Shown piece after piece: positions 7,773 through 18,400 of a stretch of 26,470 nt of DNA. The stretch comes from Treponema sp. (lineage in GTDB: Bacteria > Spirochaetota > Spirochaetia > Treponematales > Treponemataceae), in contig JAGCTZ010000107.1 in NCBI GenBank assembly GCA_017963165.1, positions 1 through 26,470 on the forward strand. Direction: 5' to 3'. Numbering within the stretch: position 1 is the stretch's first letter; every line of letters begins with the position of its first letter. A model generated the notes under the pieces. The model was not told the origin of the DNA, searched no databases, and worked only from the letters and a program-made list of their open reading frames with translations. The position numbers were made by a program, and so were the translations under genes.

Positions 7773-8676
7773 AGTTATATACCACCTTTGAAATAAGCAG
7801 TGACGAAAGTCCTATAAGAATCATACATACAATAAAGTAAGACCAGGCCATTGCAGAACTGAATCCGTATGCAAGAGCAAGAACGTTATCGTTTATTTTT
7901 GTCATGATTTCATTATCTGACTTCATGAAGAAATCGACGATAGTATATACCCAACATACAGGAAGCAGAGGACTTACCATAGGAACCGTAATCTTACAAA
8001 GACTTTCCCATGCAGTACAACCTTCCATCTGAGCTGCTTCGTACATACTAGGAGAAACATTCTGAAGTCCAGAAAGGAAGATAATAATCTGAATACCAGA
8101 TGCCATCGCAATATCATAAATAGAGTCAATTATCTGGAATACCTTTTCGAACGTTTTAGCTCCAATACCACCCAAGCCCTGTGCCGCCGGAACAAGAATA
8201 CGTTCCAGAACCTGCGTTACAGAGTTTGCATTACCGGCTTCTTCGATTGTATCTTTAAGCTGTGTCATGAGGGAGTTGTTATTTTCAAGTCCAACAAGAA
8301 CACCAGAAGAAAGAATTACTGCAAGGAAGAAGATTGAACGGGCAAGAGTTCTTCCCTTAAAATTCTGATTAAGAATGAGCGCAACAAAGAAACTGAATAC
8401 GACAGTTGCAATAGAGCGGTAAATCATGTTACCAATGCCTTCTACAAGCATGCGTTTAAAGTCTGCATCTACAAGGAAGGCTCTCTTAAAGTTAGCAAAC
8501 TGATTGTATGCAAGCGAAAAGCCTTGTGTCGAAATAGTAACATCTGACAAAGCCATCTTTAAGGATTGACCAAGAGGCTTTACCATAAAGAATATAAATC
8601 CAATTATAAAAGGCAGGATAAACATATAGCCGTAAATAGCTCGTCTACCCATAAGCCCAACCTTTCTTTTTTTCAT
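7765..8676 (-). CDS. Carbohydrate ABC transporter permease, MalF/LplB-type
   Basis: A 303-residue sugar permease. It begins with MKKRKVGLMGRR then a first membrane helix AIYGYMFILPFIIGFIFFM, as in the MalF/LplB class, and carries the EAA loop YEAAQMEGCTAWESLCKITVP. The segment between the third and fourth helices (from LENNNS to IYDIAMAS) is somewhat longer than usual and has an amphipathic, partly helical look. GGAGG precedes the ATG by 6 bases; the gene begins 1 base after the DUF5696 stop and overlaps the next permease by 8 bases, so it is tightly embedded in the operon. Confidence 0.91.
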   Translation of the reverse strand: MKKRKVGLMGRRAIYGYMFILPFIIGFIFFMVKPLGQSLKMALSDVTISTQGFSLAYNQFANFKRAFLVDADFKRMLVEGIGNMIYRSIATVVFSFFVALILNQNFKGRTLARSIFFLAVILSSGVLVGLENNNSLMTQLKDTIEEAGNANSVTQVLERILVPAAQGLGGIGAKTFEKVFQIIDSIYDIAMASGIQIIIFLSGLQNVSPSMYEAAQMEGCTAWESLCKITVPMVSPLLPVCWVYTIVDFFMKSDNEIMTKINDNVLALAYGFSSAMAWSYFIVCMILIGLSSLLISKVVYNYD

Positions 8677-8677
8677 A

Positions 8678-11455
8678 CTAGTCCTCCACCTTCAAAAGTC
8701 TGTAATCCCGTTCAGGAATATTCATTCCCGAAGGTGTTCTGTAACTCTTATATCCAAAGTTTACATATACGACATAACCGTTATCAAAGGTTGTCTTTGT
8801 AACCTGATCTGCAACATATTCATGATCAACAATCAGGCTGTTAGCAACCTTTGCCATTTCTGTGTTATATCTTTCGTAAGTATCCTCAAACTGACCTTTC
8901 CATGAATCAAAGTGGCTTGAGTAATATTCTGTATATGTTGTTTCCTGAAGCAGCTTTGGCGAAGCATTCATAAAGGTATAATAAAGACCTGCAGCTGTTT
9001 CTGCTGATTCAAGGATAATCTGGTCTTTTTCATAACCAAGGTTTACAGGAGAGCCTGCATAATTCTTGTAGCCATGGAGCGCAATCTGATAGAACGGAAC
9101 TGTTTTATCGATAATTGCATACGCATTTCCATGAAGATCCATATTTGTAATGAAATCAACATAGTTGAGAGCGTAATCACTTCCAGAGTTAATCATGATG
9201 CTAAGGCCCTGATCATTAGCATCTTTCATCTTATCTATTTGAGCCTGTTTTGCATTTCCACGCGTTGTTATATGTCTGTCATTAAAGTCAGAAGAAAGAA
9301 TTTTTCCATTATCCTTATATGAAATACCTGTAATTCCAAGCTTAACTGCTTTCTTTGTGAATACATCAGCAGCCTTATCCCTTAATTCCTGTTTAAGCAG
9401 ATAATAACCGTCTCTGTTTTTGTCTTTTCCAAACCAGAGATCAGAATATTCAAAAAGCTTACAAAGCTCGTCACTTACAAATCTTGCAGCATCCCTATAG
9501 CTGAAGAAGCCTCCGAACAAGCCTGTTCTGTATTGGGTTTGCACTGCCCCATCAAGATAGATTTTTGCAGAAGAATCTTCGAGCTGCTTAATCATTTTCT
9601 TAAAGTTTAAGCCGCCGCCAAGCTGTCTGATAAAACGAACCTTATTCATCATCTTTGAACGAATACCGCCGTTTATATAACCAGAAAGCTTGTAGTTTGC
9701 ATTCTTAAAGCCCATATCTTCTATCTGATTAACAATGTCTACAGTTTCCTTATAAGTAGTAAGTGCATAAGGCATTGTCTTTGGCATACCGAATACCTGC
9801 TGCTTCTTTTCGATTGCACCAATCAATTCTATAGCAAGAGGAATGTCTTCGTTCTGAGTTTTCTTTGCACCGGCAAAAAGGATGTTTCTATATTCTTTTG
9901 CCATATCTACATAAGAAGGACTGTCTACAAAGATAAAGGATTGTTTAATTACCTCGCCCTTTGGAAGACTTGTTTCAAAGCTGAACTGAGAATTTGTTGT
10001 TCTTGTTGTTACTTCATACGCTTCGCTGTGAAGCATTCTGTAATCAAAGCGTGCATAGTTATAACTTCCAAGCTTTCCTGCAATTTCTGCAGTTACACCT
10101 GCATATTCTGCGCCTGAATTGATTATAGAAATGAAACTTGAATCTCCGCTTGAAATACCAAACAATGGGAAAGAAGCACGGGTTTCTGTAATTACAGCCT
10201 TACGATCCATAGCATAATCCCAGCCGTAACAGTCTGCATAATAACCATTCTGTCTTGTCTTTCCGTTATTAAAGTTGATTATACTTCCGCCACCTTCTGG
10301 AATAAGTATATATCCTTCATCCTTTGGTCCGCCTGCACCAAAATATGGAAGTACAGAAACAAGAATAATAGGATATTTAAGACGGTAAGAAATGTCATCA
10401 TAAGGAATTTCAATAGTAAAGCCTTTATCGTCGAGCTTGTATATAACGCTTATATTAAAAGCAGGAACTTCCTTGATATTTGTTTCTTTATAAAGCTCTT
10501 TGTTTTCAAGATAATCTTCGTAAGTAAAACCCTGACTTGCAAAAACTTCTTCCATCTGTTCCTTTAAGAACACCTGAATGTTTTCGAATACAAGATAGAG
10601 TGGCTCATCTTCCATTTTTGGATATTTAGTAAGCATACTTTCAAGTTCGTCGCCTTTAAAGTCGTTTACAGTATATTTATGGTAAGCACGGAGCATTGCT
10701 CTCTGATCGCTCTTAGAAAGACCTTCCTGCCATTTATCAATTTCTGACTGATAAAGAATAAGCGGGAAAATATACTCACGTTCAATTTCTCCAACTGTAT
10801 AGTCTACACGGATTTCCTGACCGTTTTTAGAAATTGAATAGAAGCTGCGCTGAACACTTTTTGTATAAAGATCATACGTATCTTCGTTACCATTTTCTGT
10901 AGAATACTTAAGGAGCAAAGGAGACATCATATTATACTTTTCTTTTGAAAGAGCAAGAGGGTCATTCTTTGCCTCTGGAGGATTTGAATACCATACCTTA
11001 CCGGTACCCTTCTGAGTTACAGTAAACTGTGTTGTAGCAGGATCAAGCTCAAATTTAATATTCTTATTTTCAAGGACATAACTCTGAGGCTGACTTTCTG
11101 CATCAAATTCATAATATTCAAACGGCGGTTGAACAGCCTTTCCAACCTGAATAAGACGCAGAACTATATATGTCATGAATCCAAGAAAAACAATTGTAAT
11201 TCCAAAACCAACCCAGAACTTTGGTGTCGGTTTGTGAAATTGAAATTTCTTTACCTTCATTGGTTTTGGAGGTCCAATATACCAGTCAGGATATTTAGAT
11301 TTTTTTGCTTTCTTGGCTTTTGCTTCCTTAGGAGCCTTAGGTTCCTTTGGAGCTTTAACCTTCTTTTCTTTAGGTTCTTTCACTTTCTTTTCCTTTGTTA
11401 CAGGAGCTTCCGGTGACGGAGTCTTATTCAATTCGTTATCATTTTCGTTTGCCAT
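8678..11455 (-). CDS. Large membrane-anchored protein, DUF5696-like, glycosidase-like C-terminal half
   Basis: A 925-residue protein of unknown function. Residues 1-78 form a hydrophilic tail, with residues 20-55 an almost pure Lys/Glu/Pro/Ala low-complexity stretch, predicted cytoplasmic. One membrane helix follows (about 80-104, WVGFGITIVFLGFMTYIVLR), then an extracytoplasmic region of about 820 residues. Its first part is beta-rich, with segments such as KFELDPATTQFTVTQKGTGK and KVWYSNPPEA. The last 350 residues alternate helices and strands in a TIM-barrel-like way (GITGISYKDN, LSIMINSGSDYALNYVDFI), resembling a glycoside hydrolase. I recognise the family as DUF5696, which in Firmicutes occurs beside LplB/LplC permeases and YIP1 proteins. 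That link is from memory, and hydrolase activity is inference. GGAGG lies 7 bases before the ATG. Confidence 0.75.
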   Translation of the reverse strand: MANENDNELNKTPSPEAPVTKEKKVKEPKEKKVKAPKEPKAPKEAKAKKAKKSKYPDWYIGPPKPMKVKKFQFHKPTPKFWVGFGITIVFLGFMTYIVLRLIQVGKAVQPPFEYYEFDAESQPQSYVLENKNIKFELDPATTQFTVTQKGTGKVWYSNPPEAKNDPLALSKEKYNMMSPLLLKYSTENGNEDTYDLYTKSVQRSFYSISKNGQEIRVDYTVGEIEREYIFPLILYQSEIDKWQEGLSKSDQRAMLRAYHKYTVNDFKGDELESMLTKYPKMEDEPLYLVFENIQVFLKEQMEEVFASQGFTYEDYLENKELYKETNIKEVPAFNISVIYKLDDKGFTIEIPYDDISYRLKYPIILVSVLPYFGAGGPKDEGYILIPEGGGSIINFNNGKTRQNGYYADCYGWDYAMDRKAVITETRASFPLFGISSGDSSFISIINSGAEYAGVTAEIAGKLGSYNYARFDYRMLHSEAYEVTTRTTNSQFSFETSLPKGEVIKQSFIFVDSPSYVDMAKEYRNILFAGAKKTQNEDIPLAIELIGAIEKKQQVFGMPKTMPYALTTYKETVDIVNQIEDMGFKNANYKLSGYINGGIRSKMMNKVRFIRQLGGGLNFKKMIKQLEDSSAKIYLDGAVQTQYRTGLFGGFFSYRDAARFVSDELCKLFEYSDLWFGKDKNRDGYYLLKQELRDKAADVFTKKAVKLGITGISYKDNGKILSSDFNDRHITTRGNAKQAQIDKMKDANDQGLSIMINSGSDYALNYVDFITNMDLHGNAYAIIDKTVPFYQIALHGYKNYAGSPVNLGYEKDQIILESAETAAGLYYTFMNASPKLLQETTYTEYYSSHFDSWKGQFEDTYERYNTEMAKVANSLIVDHEYVADQVTKTTFDNGYVVYVNFGYKSYRTPSGMNIPERDYRLLKVED

Positions 11456-11468
11456 TTCTATACCTCCG

Positions 11469-12146
11469 TCAATTCAACCTGAATATTATTTCTCGTCCAA
11501 GAGAAACAAAATAAGCAACACCCTGCGAAATCATACTAAAGAACAGGAGCACGATAAATATGAAAATGAGCATTCCAAAAACTGTAAAGATTGTGAAAAG
11601 CAGTGTTTTAGCAAAGCCGTACTGGTGAATCATCATCATTGCCATAAAGATAAGCATTGCGCACCATATAATCGAAATATTATCAAAAATATTGTAGAAC
11701 GCAACTTCATCTCGTGTTACAAAGTTACTGATAATGATAATTGGAATCTGAATAAGCGGATACGGTGTAAGAGCATAAGCAGAACCCATATAAATATCAC
11801 CAAGATGACCTTTTCCATCAAAAAGCGTTGTAAGTGCCCAGTTACAAATACAGAATATAAGAAGAGGAATAAGAATTGTTGCAAACTCTTCGAAAACGTT
11901 TACTTCTTCCCAGTTAACATTTCTTACAACAAAACTTGTAAATCTTAATCGCCATACCTGAGTAAGAAGAGTAAGAATTACAATGAAGTTTGCAGCAGAA
12001 TAAGAACCTCTCTTTGCATGAATCAAATCCCAGAATCCATCTGCCGGATGAACTATTACATACAGCGAATATTTGAGCGTATCAAAAAAGCGTACATAAG
12101 TAGATTTCTGAGTCAGTTTTTTTAAACGTCTAGTAATATAACTCAT
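11469..12146 (-). CDS. YIP1-family polytopic membrane protein
   Basis: 225 residues, about five predicted membrane helices after a roughly 45-residue N-terminal part. The segment DGFWDLIHAKRGSYSAANFI is the typical entry to the YIP1 domain (a PADGF-like start before the first helix), followed by LIPLLIFCICNWALTTLFDG and the GSAYALTPYP segment that is highly characteristic of bacterial YIP1 proteins. Function is unknown in bacteria. The ATG overlaps the TGA of the NHL/TPR gene (ATGA), so translation is coupled, and DUF5696 starts 13 bases after its stop. Its place in a transporter operon suggests a structural or assembly role for the surface complex (inference). Confidence 0.82.
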   Translation of the reverse strand: MSYITRRLKKLTQKSTYVRFFDTLKYSLYVIVHPADGFWDLIHAKRGSYSAANFIVILTLLTQVWRLRFTSFVVRNVNWEEVNVFEEFATILIPLLIFCICNWALTTLFDGKGHLGDIYMGSAYALTPYPLIQIPIIIISNFVTRDEVAFYNIFDNISIIWCAMLIFMAMMMIHQYGFAKTLLFTIFTVFGMLIFIFIVLLFFSMISQGVAYFVSLGREIIFRLN

Positions 12147-13612
12147 AATGTACTAATCTCCCATTTAATTTTTCTTACCCATCCAATAATGAGAGGTATA
12201 AGGATTATTGCGATGACAACAATTGCAAGCCATGCAAAATTCTGTTCTATCCATTCTTTACGGTAATACTTAAATGCCTTTGAATAATCAAGTCTGTCTC
12301 TCTTAAGCTTAAAGTATTCCATTGCTTCCTTGTATTTTTTCTGACGGAGGAATGATTTTCCAAGACCAATATATGCAAGGTCGTAGTTGCCGTTAAGCTC
12401 AAGAACCTTTTGCCAGGTATCTGCAGAATCATCATACAAACCTACTGCAAACTGCTCTGTAGCTCTGTAAATAAGGTTACCGTAATCTGTAGGTGTAAAT
12501 ACTGTGATTGTAGAGTTTGTAGAATCTGTTACAAATAAGTCTTTTCCGATATTTACAATGGAAGCCGGGGTACGGAAGAAGCCGTCTATATTACCCTTTC
12601 CTCCAAATACAAACAAAAGATATCCCTGATTATTATAAGCAAAAATACGTCCACGGTTTTCGTCAACGCCGATATAGATTTCGTCGTCAAGAACTGTTAC
12701 GTCAACAAACTTAGAAGCTCCCGAAATACCGGCTGCATTACTCCATTCAAGATCACCAATCGGGAATGCATAACCGTTATTAATAAGAATGTCATCACCA
12801 AGAGCATTCAAACGGCGGATTGGTTTTGCACGTCCGTTTCTAAGGTCGCCTTCGTCAAAAACCTTTGTTACTGCATAAATAAAGCCTTCTTTATCCATAA
12901 AGCAGTTTGAATATTCTGTAGGAACAAACAAGGTCATACGAGCCTTCTGAGCTTCGGTTGCAAACTTCTTCCAGAATCTGTCTGCGGCGCTTACAATTAC
13001 TTTTGAAGCACCAAAGAAGCCCTTAAAGGTTCCGTCATATTCATATTTAAGGAAACCTTTGTTTACGTTTTTAGAAAGAACATAAACGCGGCCTTTTGGA
13101 TCGGCAACAACCTTATTAGGAAGGAAGGCTTTTCCTTTTTCATAAGTAGGATCATCAGGTTCTGTAAGAACAAAAATTACGTTCAAATCCTTATCAGTTT
13201 TAAGAACACGTCCATTTTCTGTATCTGCAATAAGTATTGAACCATCTTCGCAGATAAAAATGTCCTGAGGCTTTTTAAAATAATTATCTTCGATGAACGG
13301 ACTTTCGTTTACGTGATCAATTATTCTTACAAGCTCAAGTGTCTTTTTTTCTGTATATTCCAGTTCTATGATACGGTTATTATCTGTATCACAAAGATAG
13401 ATACTGTTTTCATGAGCAAACAACGAAGTAGGATTCTTAAGCGGAACATTAAGATTAAGGTCGTTTGCATAAACAACATGCGATACACGATATGCATCCG
13501 GAGACTTTTCAATTTCGTCCCAGTAATTATATGTATATGTATCGGCCTTGGCAAAAAGCCCTGCGCAAATAGCAGAAAGGGCTGCAATCAATAAAAGTTT
13601 TCGTCTGTTCAT
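12143..13612 (-). CDS. Secreted NHL-repeat beta-propeller protein with TPR region and C-terminal membrane anchor
   Basis: 489 residues from the ATG at 13612 (AAGGA 8 bases upstream, 4 bases after the preceding permease stop; the frame is open further upstream, inside that permease gene). A cleavable signal peptide (LLLIAALSAICAGLFAKA) leads to a beta-propeller of about six NHL-type blades: recurring patterns such as NSIYLCDTDNNRIIEL, GSILIADTENGRVLK and GKDLFVTDSTNSTITVF. A helical TPR-like stretch (ADTWQKVLELNGNYDLAYIG, then KYKEAMEYFKLKRD) follows. A final helix (WLAIVVIAIILIPLIIGW) with a basic end anchors the C-terminus. NHL propellers bind proteins or glycans without catalysis; here a scaffold or polysaccharide-sensing role is inferred. 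Confidence 0.8.
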   Translation of the reverse strand: MNRRKLLLIAALSAICAGLFAKADTYTYNYWDEIEKSPDAYRVSHVVYANDLNLNVPLKNPTSLFAHENSIYLCDTDNNRIIELEYTEKKTLELVRIIDHVNESPFIEDNYFKKPQDIFICEDGSILIADTENGRVLKTDKDLNVIFVLTEPDDPTYEKGKAFLPNKVVADPKGRVYVLSKNVNKGFLKYEYDGTFKGFFGASKVIVSAADRFWKKFATEAQKARMTLFVPTEYSNCFMDKEGFIYAVTKVFDEGDLRNGRAKPIRRLNALGDDILINNGYAFPIGDLEWSNAAGISGASKFVDVTVLDDEIYIGVDENRGRIFAYNNQGYLLFVFGGKGNIDGFFRTPASIVNIGKDLFVTDSTNSTITVFTPTDYGNLIYRATEQFAVGLYDDSADTWQKVLELNGNYDLAYIGLGKSFLRQKKYKEAMEYFKLKRDRLDYSKAFKYYRKEWIEQNFAWLAIVVIAIILIPLIIGWVRKIKWEISTL

Positions 13613-13616
13613 AGCA

Positions 13617-14510
13617 CTAATCCTTAAGTCCCGAAGAAGCCATTGTTTCCATAATCTGACTCTGAGAGAAGATAAAGAAAACAATTGGTACGAGCATTGT
13701 AAATACTATAACAGCCTGCTGCTGTCCCTGACGTGCAATAACGTTCTGACCAAGCTGATTCAATGCATAACTAAGCATCTTTTTGCTTTCAGTATAGATT
13801 GTCTGAGTCTGCTGGTTATTCCACAATCCCTGAATAGAGAAAATGGAAATTGTAAGCCAGGCAGGACGAACGTTCGGCATTACGAGCTTCCAGAAAATTG
13901 TAAGTTCACGAGCACCATCTATTTTTGCAGCTTCGATGAGCGACATAGGAAAACCGTCCATAAACTGCTTCATAAGGAAGAGTCCAAGAGAACCTCCAAT
14001 AGCAGGAAGAACGATTGACCAGTATGTATCAACCATCTGAAGCTTACACATGATAAGGTAGTTAGGAATACCTGTTACATAACCGCTGAACATCAAAGCA
14101 ACTACAGCAATACGGAAGAACAGCTGTCCACCCGGGAAGCGGTATTTTGCCAGAACATAAGCAGCCATGGAAGCAAGAATTACATGTCCCAGTGTACCTA
14201 CGATTGTTACAAACAACGTATTCCAGATATAACGTGAAAGTGGAACCCAGCCCTGACTTAAAGTAACAAACAAATCTGCATAGTTATCGAATGTCGGGTG
14301 ACGTGGAAACAGATTTGGAGGGAACTTCAATACTTCATCAAGAGGTTTCAGCGAGTTTGCAATTGAGAAAACAAGCGGAAAGACCATCAGGACTGAACAA
14401 AAAGCAAGGAAAATATAAACACCAATATCACCACCAAGAGAACGGTTAGGCTTTCTCCTGTGTTTATAGTGATGAATGGTCATGTCTTTATACATATTTT
14501 TAGTACTCAT
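13617..14510 (-). CDS. Carbohydrate ABC transporter permease, LplC/YtcP type
   Basis: 297 residues, standard for the class. A basic N-terminus precedes the first helix (GVYIFLAFCSVLMVFPLVFS), then ANSLKPLDE, a segment characteristic of LplC-type permeases, and the EAA loop EAAKIDGARELTIFWKLVMP. The C-terminus reads METMASSGLKD, a typical LplC end. The ATG has AGGAGAGG upstream; the gene begins 16 bases after its partner's stop. With 14526-15464 it forms the first permease pair, next to the giant binding protein. Confidence 0.92.
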   Translation of the reverse strand: MSTKNMYKDMTIHHYKHRRKPNRSLGGDIGVYIFLAFCSVLMVFPLVFSIANSLKPLDEVLKFPPNLFPRHPTFDNYADLFVTLSQGWVPLSRYIWNTLFVTIVGTLGHVILASMAAYVLAKYRFPGGQLFFRIAVVALMFSGYVTGIPNYLIMCKLQMVDTYWSIVLPAIGGSLGLFLMKQFMDGFPMSLIEAAKIDGARELTIFWKLVMPNVRPAWLTISIFSIQGLWNNQQTQTIYTESKKMLSYALNQLGQNVIARQGQQQAVIVFTMLVPIVFFIFSQSQIMETMASSGLKD

Positions 14511-14525
14511 TCACAACCTCTCCTA

Positions 14526-15464
14526 TTAGTGTCCTACTCTATTTATAAGAGCCTGAATAAACTTATTACAAAGAATCATTGTAAGGAACAAAACTGTTGC
14601 AATTGCCGAAGCATATCCCATTTCAAATCGGGTAAAACCATAATCAAACAGGTGAGTTACGATTGTACGTGCACAATAGTCTACAGAAGGATAACCGGCA
14701 AGCTGCATAGGAATTGAACATACGCTGAAAGCAGTAGTAATAGACATTACAGCCCCGAAAAGCAGCATTGGCTTCATATTTGGAAGTGTGATAAACCACA
14801 ATTCCTGCCATCGGTTCTGAATACCGTCGATATAACCGGCTTCGTACTGAGCTTTATCAACACCTTTAAGACCAGCAACAAACGAAAGGAAGCCTGTTCC
14901 AAGTGATGTCCACAAGATTACAGGAATAACAACCTTAAGAACATTATACGGATTTGTAAGGAACAGAATTGGTTTCTGTGTAATATTCAGGTGCATAAGC
15001 TTTGCATTAATCCAGCCGTTAGCATCGTCAGAGAAAAGAATCTTGAATACGACGAAAGCAGAACCGGAAATTGATGGAGCATAGAAGAAGAATACTACAA
15101 GAGTACGAATCCAGTTTGGAAGCTCATTGATGAGCCAGGCAAAAATAAATGCCATGATATATCCAACCGGTCCTGTAATTATGGCAATAACAAAGGTATT
15201 TTTTACAGCTGTTGTAAAAACCTCGTCTTCCAGGAACAAGTTAAGATAATTTCTGATTCCTACAAAATCAGGTTTTTCCAAAATATTATAGTTTGTAAAA
15301 CTAAAATAAATTGAAGTGAGCATTGGCAAAACATAAAAAGTAATGAACAGAACGGCATAAGGCAGCAGGAACAGATAGCAGAAGCTATGTTTGCGGGCAT
15401 TATGCAGCATGTCCGAAGTCATTAACTTTTTTCTGGCAATATATTTGTTTAATTTACTATCCAT
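14526..15464 (-). CDS. Carbohydrate ABC transporter permease, LplB/YteP type
   Basis: 312 residues. The first helix (CYLFLLPYAVLFITFYVLPM) and the following SIYFSFTNYN segment are typical of LplB-type permeases, and the EAA loop appears as YEAGYIDGIQNRWQELWFITLP. The protein carries the six helices expected for half of a sugar-transport channel. AAAAGGAG lies 7 bases before the ATG and overlaps the stop of the large binding protein, 13 bases upstream, so it is co-transcribed with its receptor. Confidence 0.92.
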   Translation of the reverse strand: MDSKLNKYIARKKLMTSDMLHNARKHSFCYLFLLPYAVLFITFYVLPMLTSIYFSFTNYNILEKPDFVGIRNYLNLFLEDEVFTTAVKNTFVIAIITGPVGYIMAFIFAWLINELPNWIRTLVVFFFYAPSISGSAFVVFKILFSDDANGWINAKLMHLNITQKPILFLTNPYNVLKVVIPVILWTSLGTGFLSFVAGLKGVDKAQYEAGYIDGIQNRWQELWFITLPNMKPMLLFGAVMSITTAFSVCSIPMQLAGYPSVDYCARTIVTHLFDYGFTRFEMGYASAIATVLFLTMILCNKFIQALINRVGH

Positions 15465-15476
15465 TTTTTTCTCCTT

Positions 15477-18400
15477 TTAATCCCTTGCTACAGGAAGATT
15501 AAATTCCAGACGCTTACGAGTAAGCTCCTCATTAATTTTACGTGTATAGTCAATGAGGGTTTCTCGTGGGTCATCCTTTTCATTAACAACCTTACGTGCA
15601 GCATTTACAATATGGCGTGGTGTAAAGTAACTACCAGGAACCTCAGGAACACCAAAGGTCTGATCAAGGGATTCTTCAAGGATTTCAATCTGTGACGAAT
15701 TCCATGAAAGCTGCTTAAGAGCTTCGACATTGGCTGTTGCGTAACGGGCAGAAGCACCAAGAATAGCTTCCATTTCTCGTCCGTAACGAACCTGAGTTTC
15801 TGCAGAAACCCACCACTTCATAAACTCCCATGCATCCTTTTGAATAGTTTCATTCTTCATAACCTTAGCCCAGGTCTTCTGGTCTACACCAGGAATTACA
15901 CCATCTTCAAAAGTCTTTCCACTGAAGCTGCTGTAAACAAGATCTGGAATACTTGAAAGGTCAAGGTCATCAAGATTTATTCCGTTTTTAATCATCATTG
16001 TACAAACACCACTTGCAGCATTTGAACGGTCAAGTTCTCCCTGAGAATTTATTGTTCCAGGAATGTAAGTGAAATCCCAAAGGTTACGGATTTCTGGTGC
16101 ACCGACAACGATTGTATTGTAAGTTGTATAGTTTGCAATACCAACAGGCATTTCACCGGTACGGAAGCGGCTCATAAAGTCATAAACAAGAGGGATTCCG
16201 TAGTTATTATAAAGGCTTGTATAAGTCTTAAATGCACTGATGCCTGCTTCGGAATCAACAATTGATTTATCGCCGGCAGGATTATAGATTCTTCCATCTG
16301 CCTGATAAATCATTGAGTAAAGAACAGACATATCAAGAACGTTTACGTTTGGATAAGGAACACCTACAGTAAGGTTATTTGACTGAAGTGTAGGCAGCAT
16401 GTTGATAAAGTCTTCCCATGTCTGAGGAACAGGAATACCAAGCTGCTCAAGAATATCCTTGCGGTAGAACATAAGGTTGAAAGATTCCTGTTCTGGAAGA
16501 GCATAAAGTCCGCCATCATACTTAAACGGCTCGTAAGCACTTTCCTTAAACCAGGTAAGAACTTCCTCACAATCATCAAAGCGCATAAGGTTTACGTTTG
16601 CATTACGCAAAGCATAATCTACAGGCTGTGTTGTATATGTAGAAATTACAACATCAGGTCCCTTGCCGGCAACTACGGCAGAAAGTAGAGCATCAGGACT
16701 GATAAGCTTAACATTGATTTTTATTCCAGTCTGTGGAGTAAAGGTATCATCAATCATATTCTTAAGAACCTGACTCTGGTCACGTCCTGTAACAATCCAT
16801 ACTTCAATAAGGTGCTCTTCGTTTTCACCATAAATACTTCCGAGTGCAGCAGAGTCATAAAGGAATGAGTTTATGAAAGAACCAATTTCATGACGTGCAT
16901 TCTTAAAGAAATTAGACTTATCCGGCTTGATTTTGTCATCAGCACTTTGAATTACGATATAGTCTATATCAAGCTTAGTTTCTGTAAGAGAAAGCATAGA
17001 AGAAGCAAGAGTTGTTGTATTATCCTTGAAGTTCTGGAAGTTCTTAGTAATTCTATCCGGATGCTTGTAGAATTTTTCGAGCTGAACTGCAAGGTTTTCT
17101 GCTGGAGAAATCTGATTTGATTTCTGTCCTGTTACGGCAATAAAATCATCAACAATTTTATACAGACGACGGCTTTCCTGCAGCATTGCCTGAACTTCAT
17201 CAGGGAATACCTTGTGGATTTCATAATCGCGGTCTGCATCAGGGCTTGTTCCCGTAAGAACAAGAATAGTTCTATAAATAAGGTTCAGACGATATACGGC
17301 ATTTTCAATCTGATTAATGATTGGACCAACATCGCCAAGAGTAGCTTCGAGTTTAATTGTATGCTTACCCTTTGTAAAATAGAACCTGTATGGAGTTTTA
17401 TTTTCATCTGACAGAGTCTTGAACTGCCAGTCTGAATCATATTTAAAACCTACTGATTTAAGTGCATCAATAGGAATTTCATCATCAATATAAACAGAAC
17501 GATAGGCAACATAACCGCGCTGGAAGAACTGACGGCCTTTTAAAGAAATTGTGTACCAGCCGTTTTCAGGAACTTCAAAGTCCCATTCAATCCACTGGCC
17601 TGACGATTTCCATGAATCACCACCAATATAGTTAAGAATTGACTGCTTTGTACTATATGGTTCTGTAATGGCAGAAGAACGGTCATATCTTGCAAACAAA
17701 GAAGGATCTGAACGAACTGCAGAATTTTCACCCTGCACTTTTATATAAACACCCTTTGATTCAGAGTTTGCAGGCTTTTTGGCAAGATACTGTTCATAAG
17801 TATCATATTTTTTAACAGGTACAAGCGAAAGGCTGCTTATTGAAGCAGGTTCACTTATAGCTTCCATAGAAATAGAATTTCGTCCCTTATTAAAATAGAA
17901 ATAGTAAGGTTCAACTTCATAACCAAGATCACTCTTGAATCTTACAAGTTGATATGCCTGTGTTTCCACCTGACTTGGACGAATCATGTTTCCACGGTTA
18001 TCATATTTTATTTCACCACCGTCTTTCCAAAGTCGAGAGAAAGTAAGCGCATCGGCTCCAGTGAAAGGCATTTCGTCATTAATGTAAAGAATACGTTCTA
18101 TATCAACATTTCGTGACGGTGGACATATATATTCCATTTCAATATTGTAGAAGCCTTCCTGAGGAACATCCACATACCAAGTTACAGAAGAATGATCATC
18201 TGTAAGGACGACATTTTTTCCCTGATAGTTTGAAACCAAGCTTGCGCCCGAAGATTTATCGACATCAAAAGCAAAGATATCAACTGGAACTGTTATATCA
18301 GGGTTCTTTGCATTTGAATGCTCTGCAAGATATTCCGTATAGGGTTTTCCGGCAGAAACAGCACTCGTAGATGTTGTTAAATCATAACCTTCATACTTAT

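Noticed and set aside
11313..11948. 211-codon open frame on the plus strand
   Set aside because: It lies antisense to the DUF5696 and YIP1 genes, has biased low-complexity Phe/Ser/Lys/Asn composition, no ribosome-binding site and no family resemblance; it mirrors the Lys-rich tail on the real strand.
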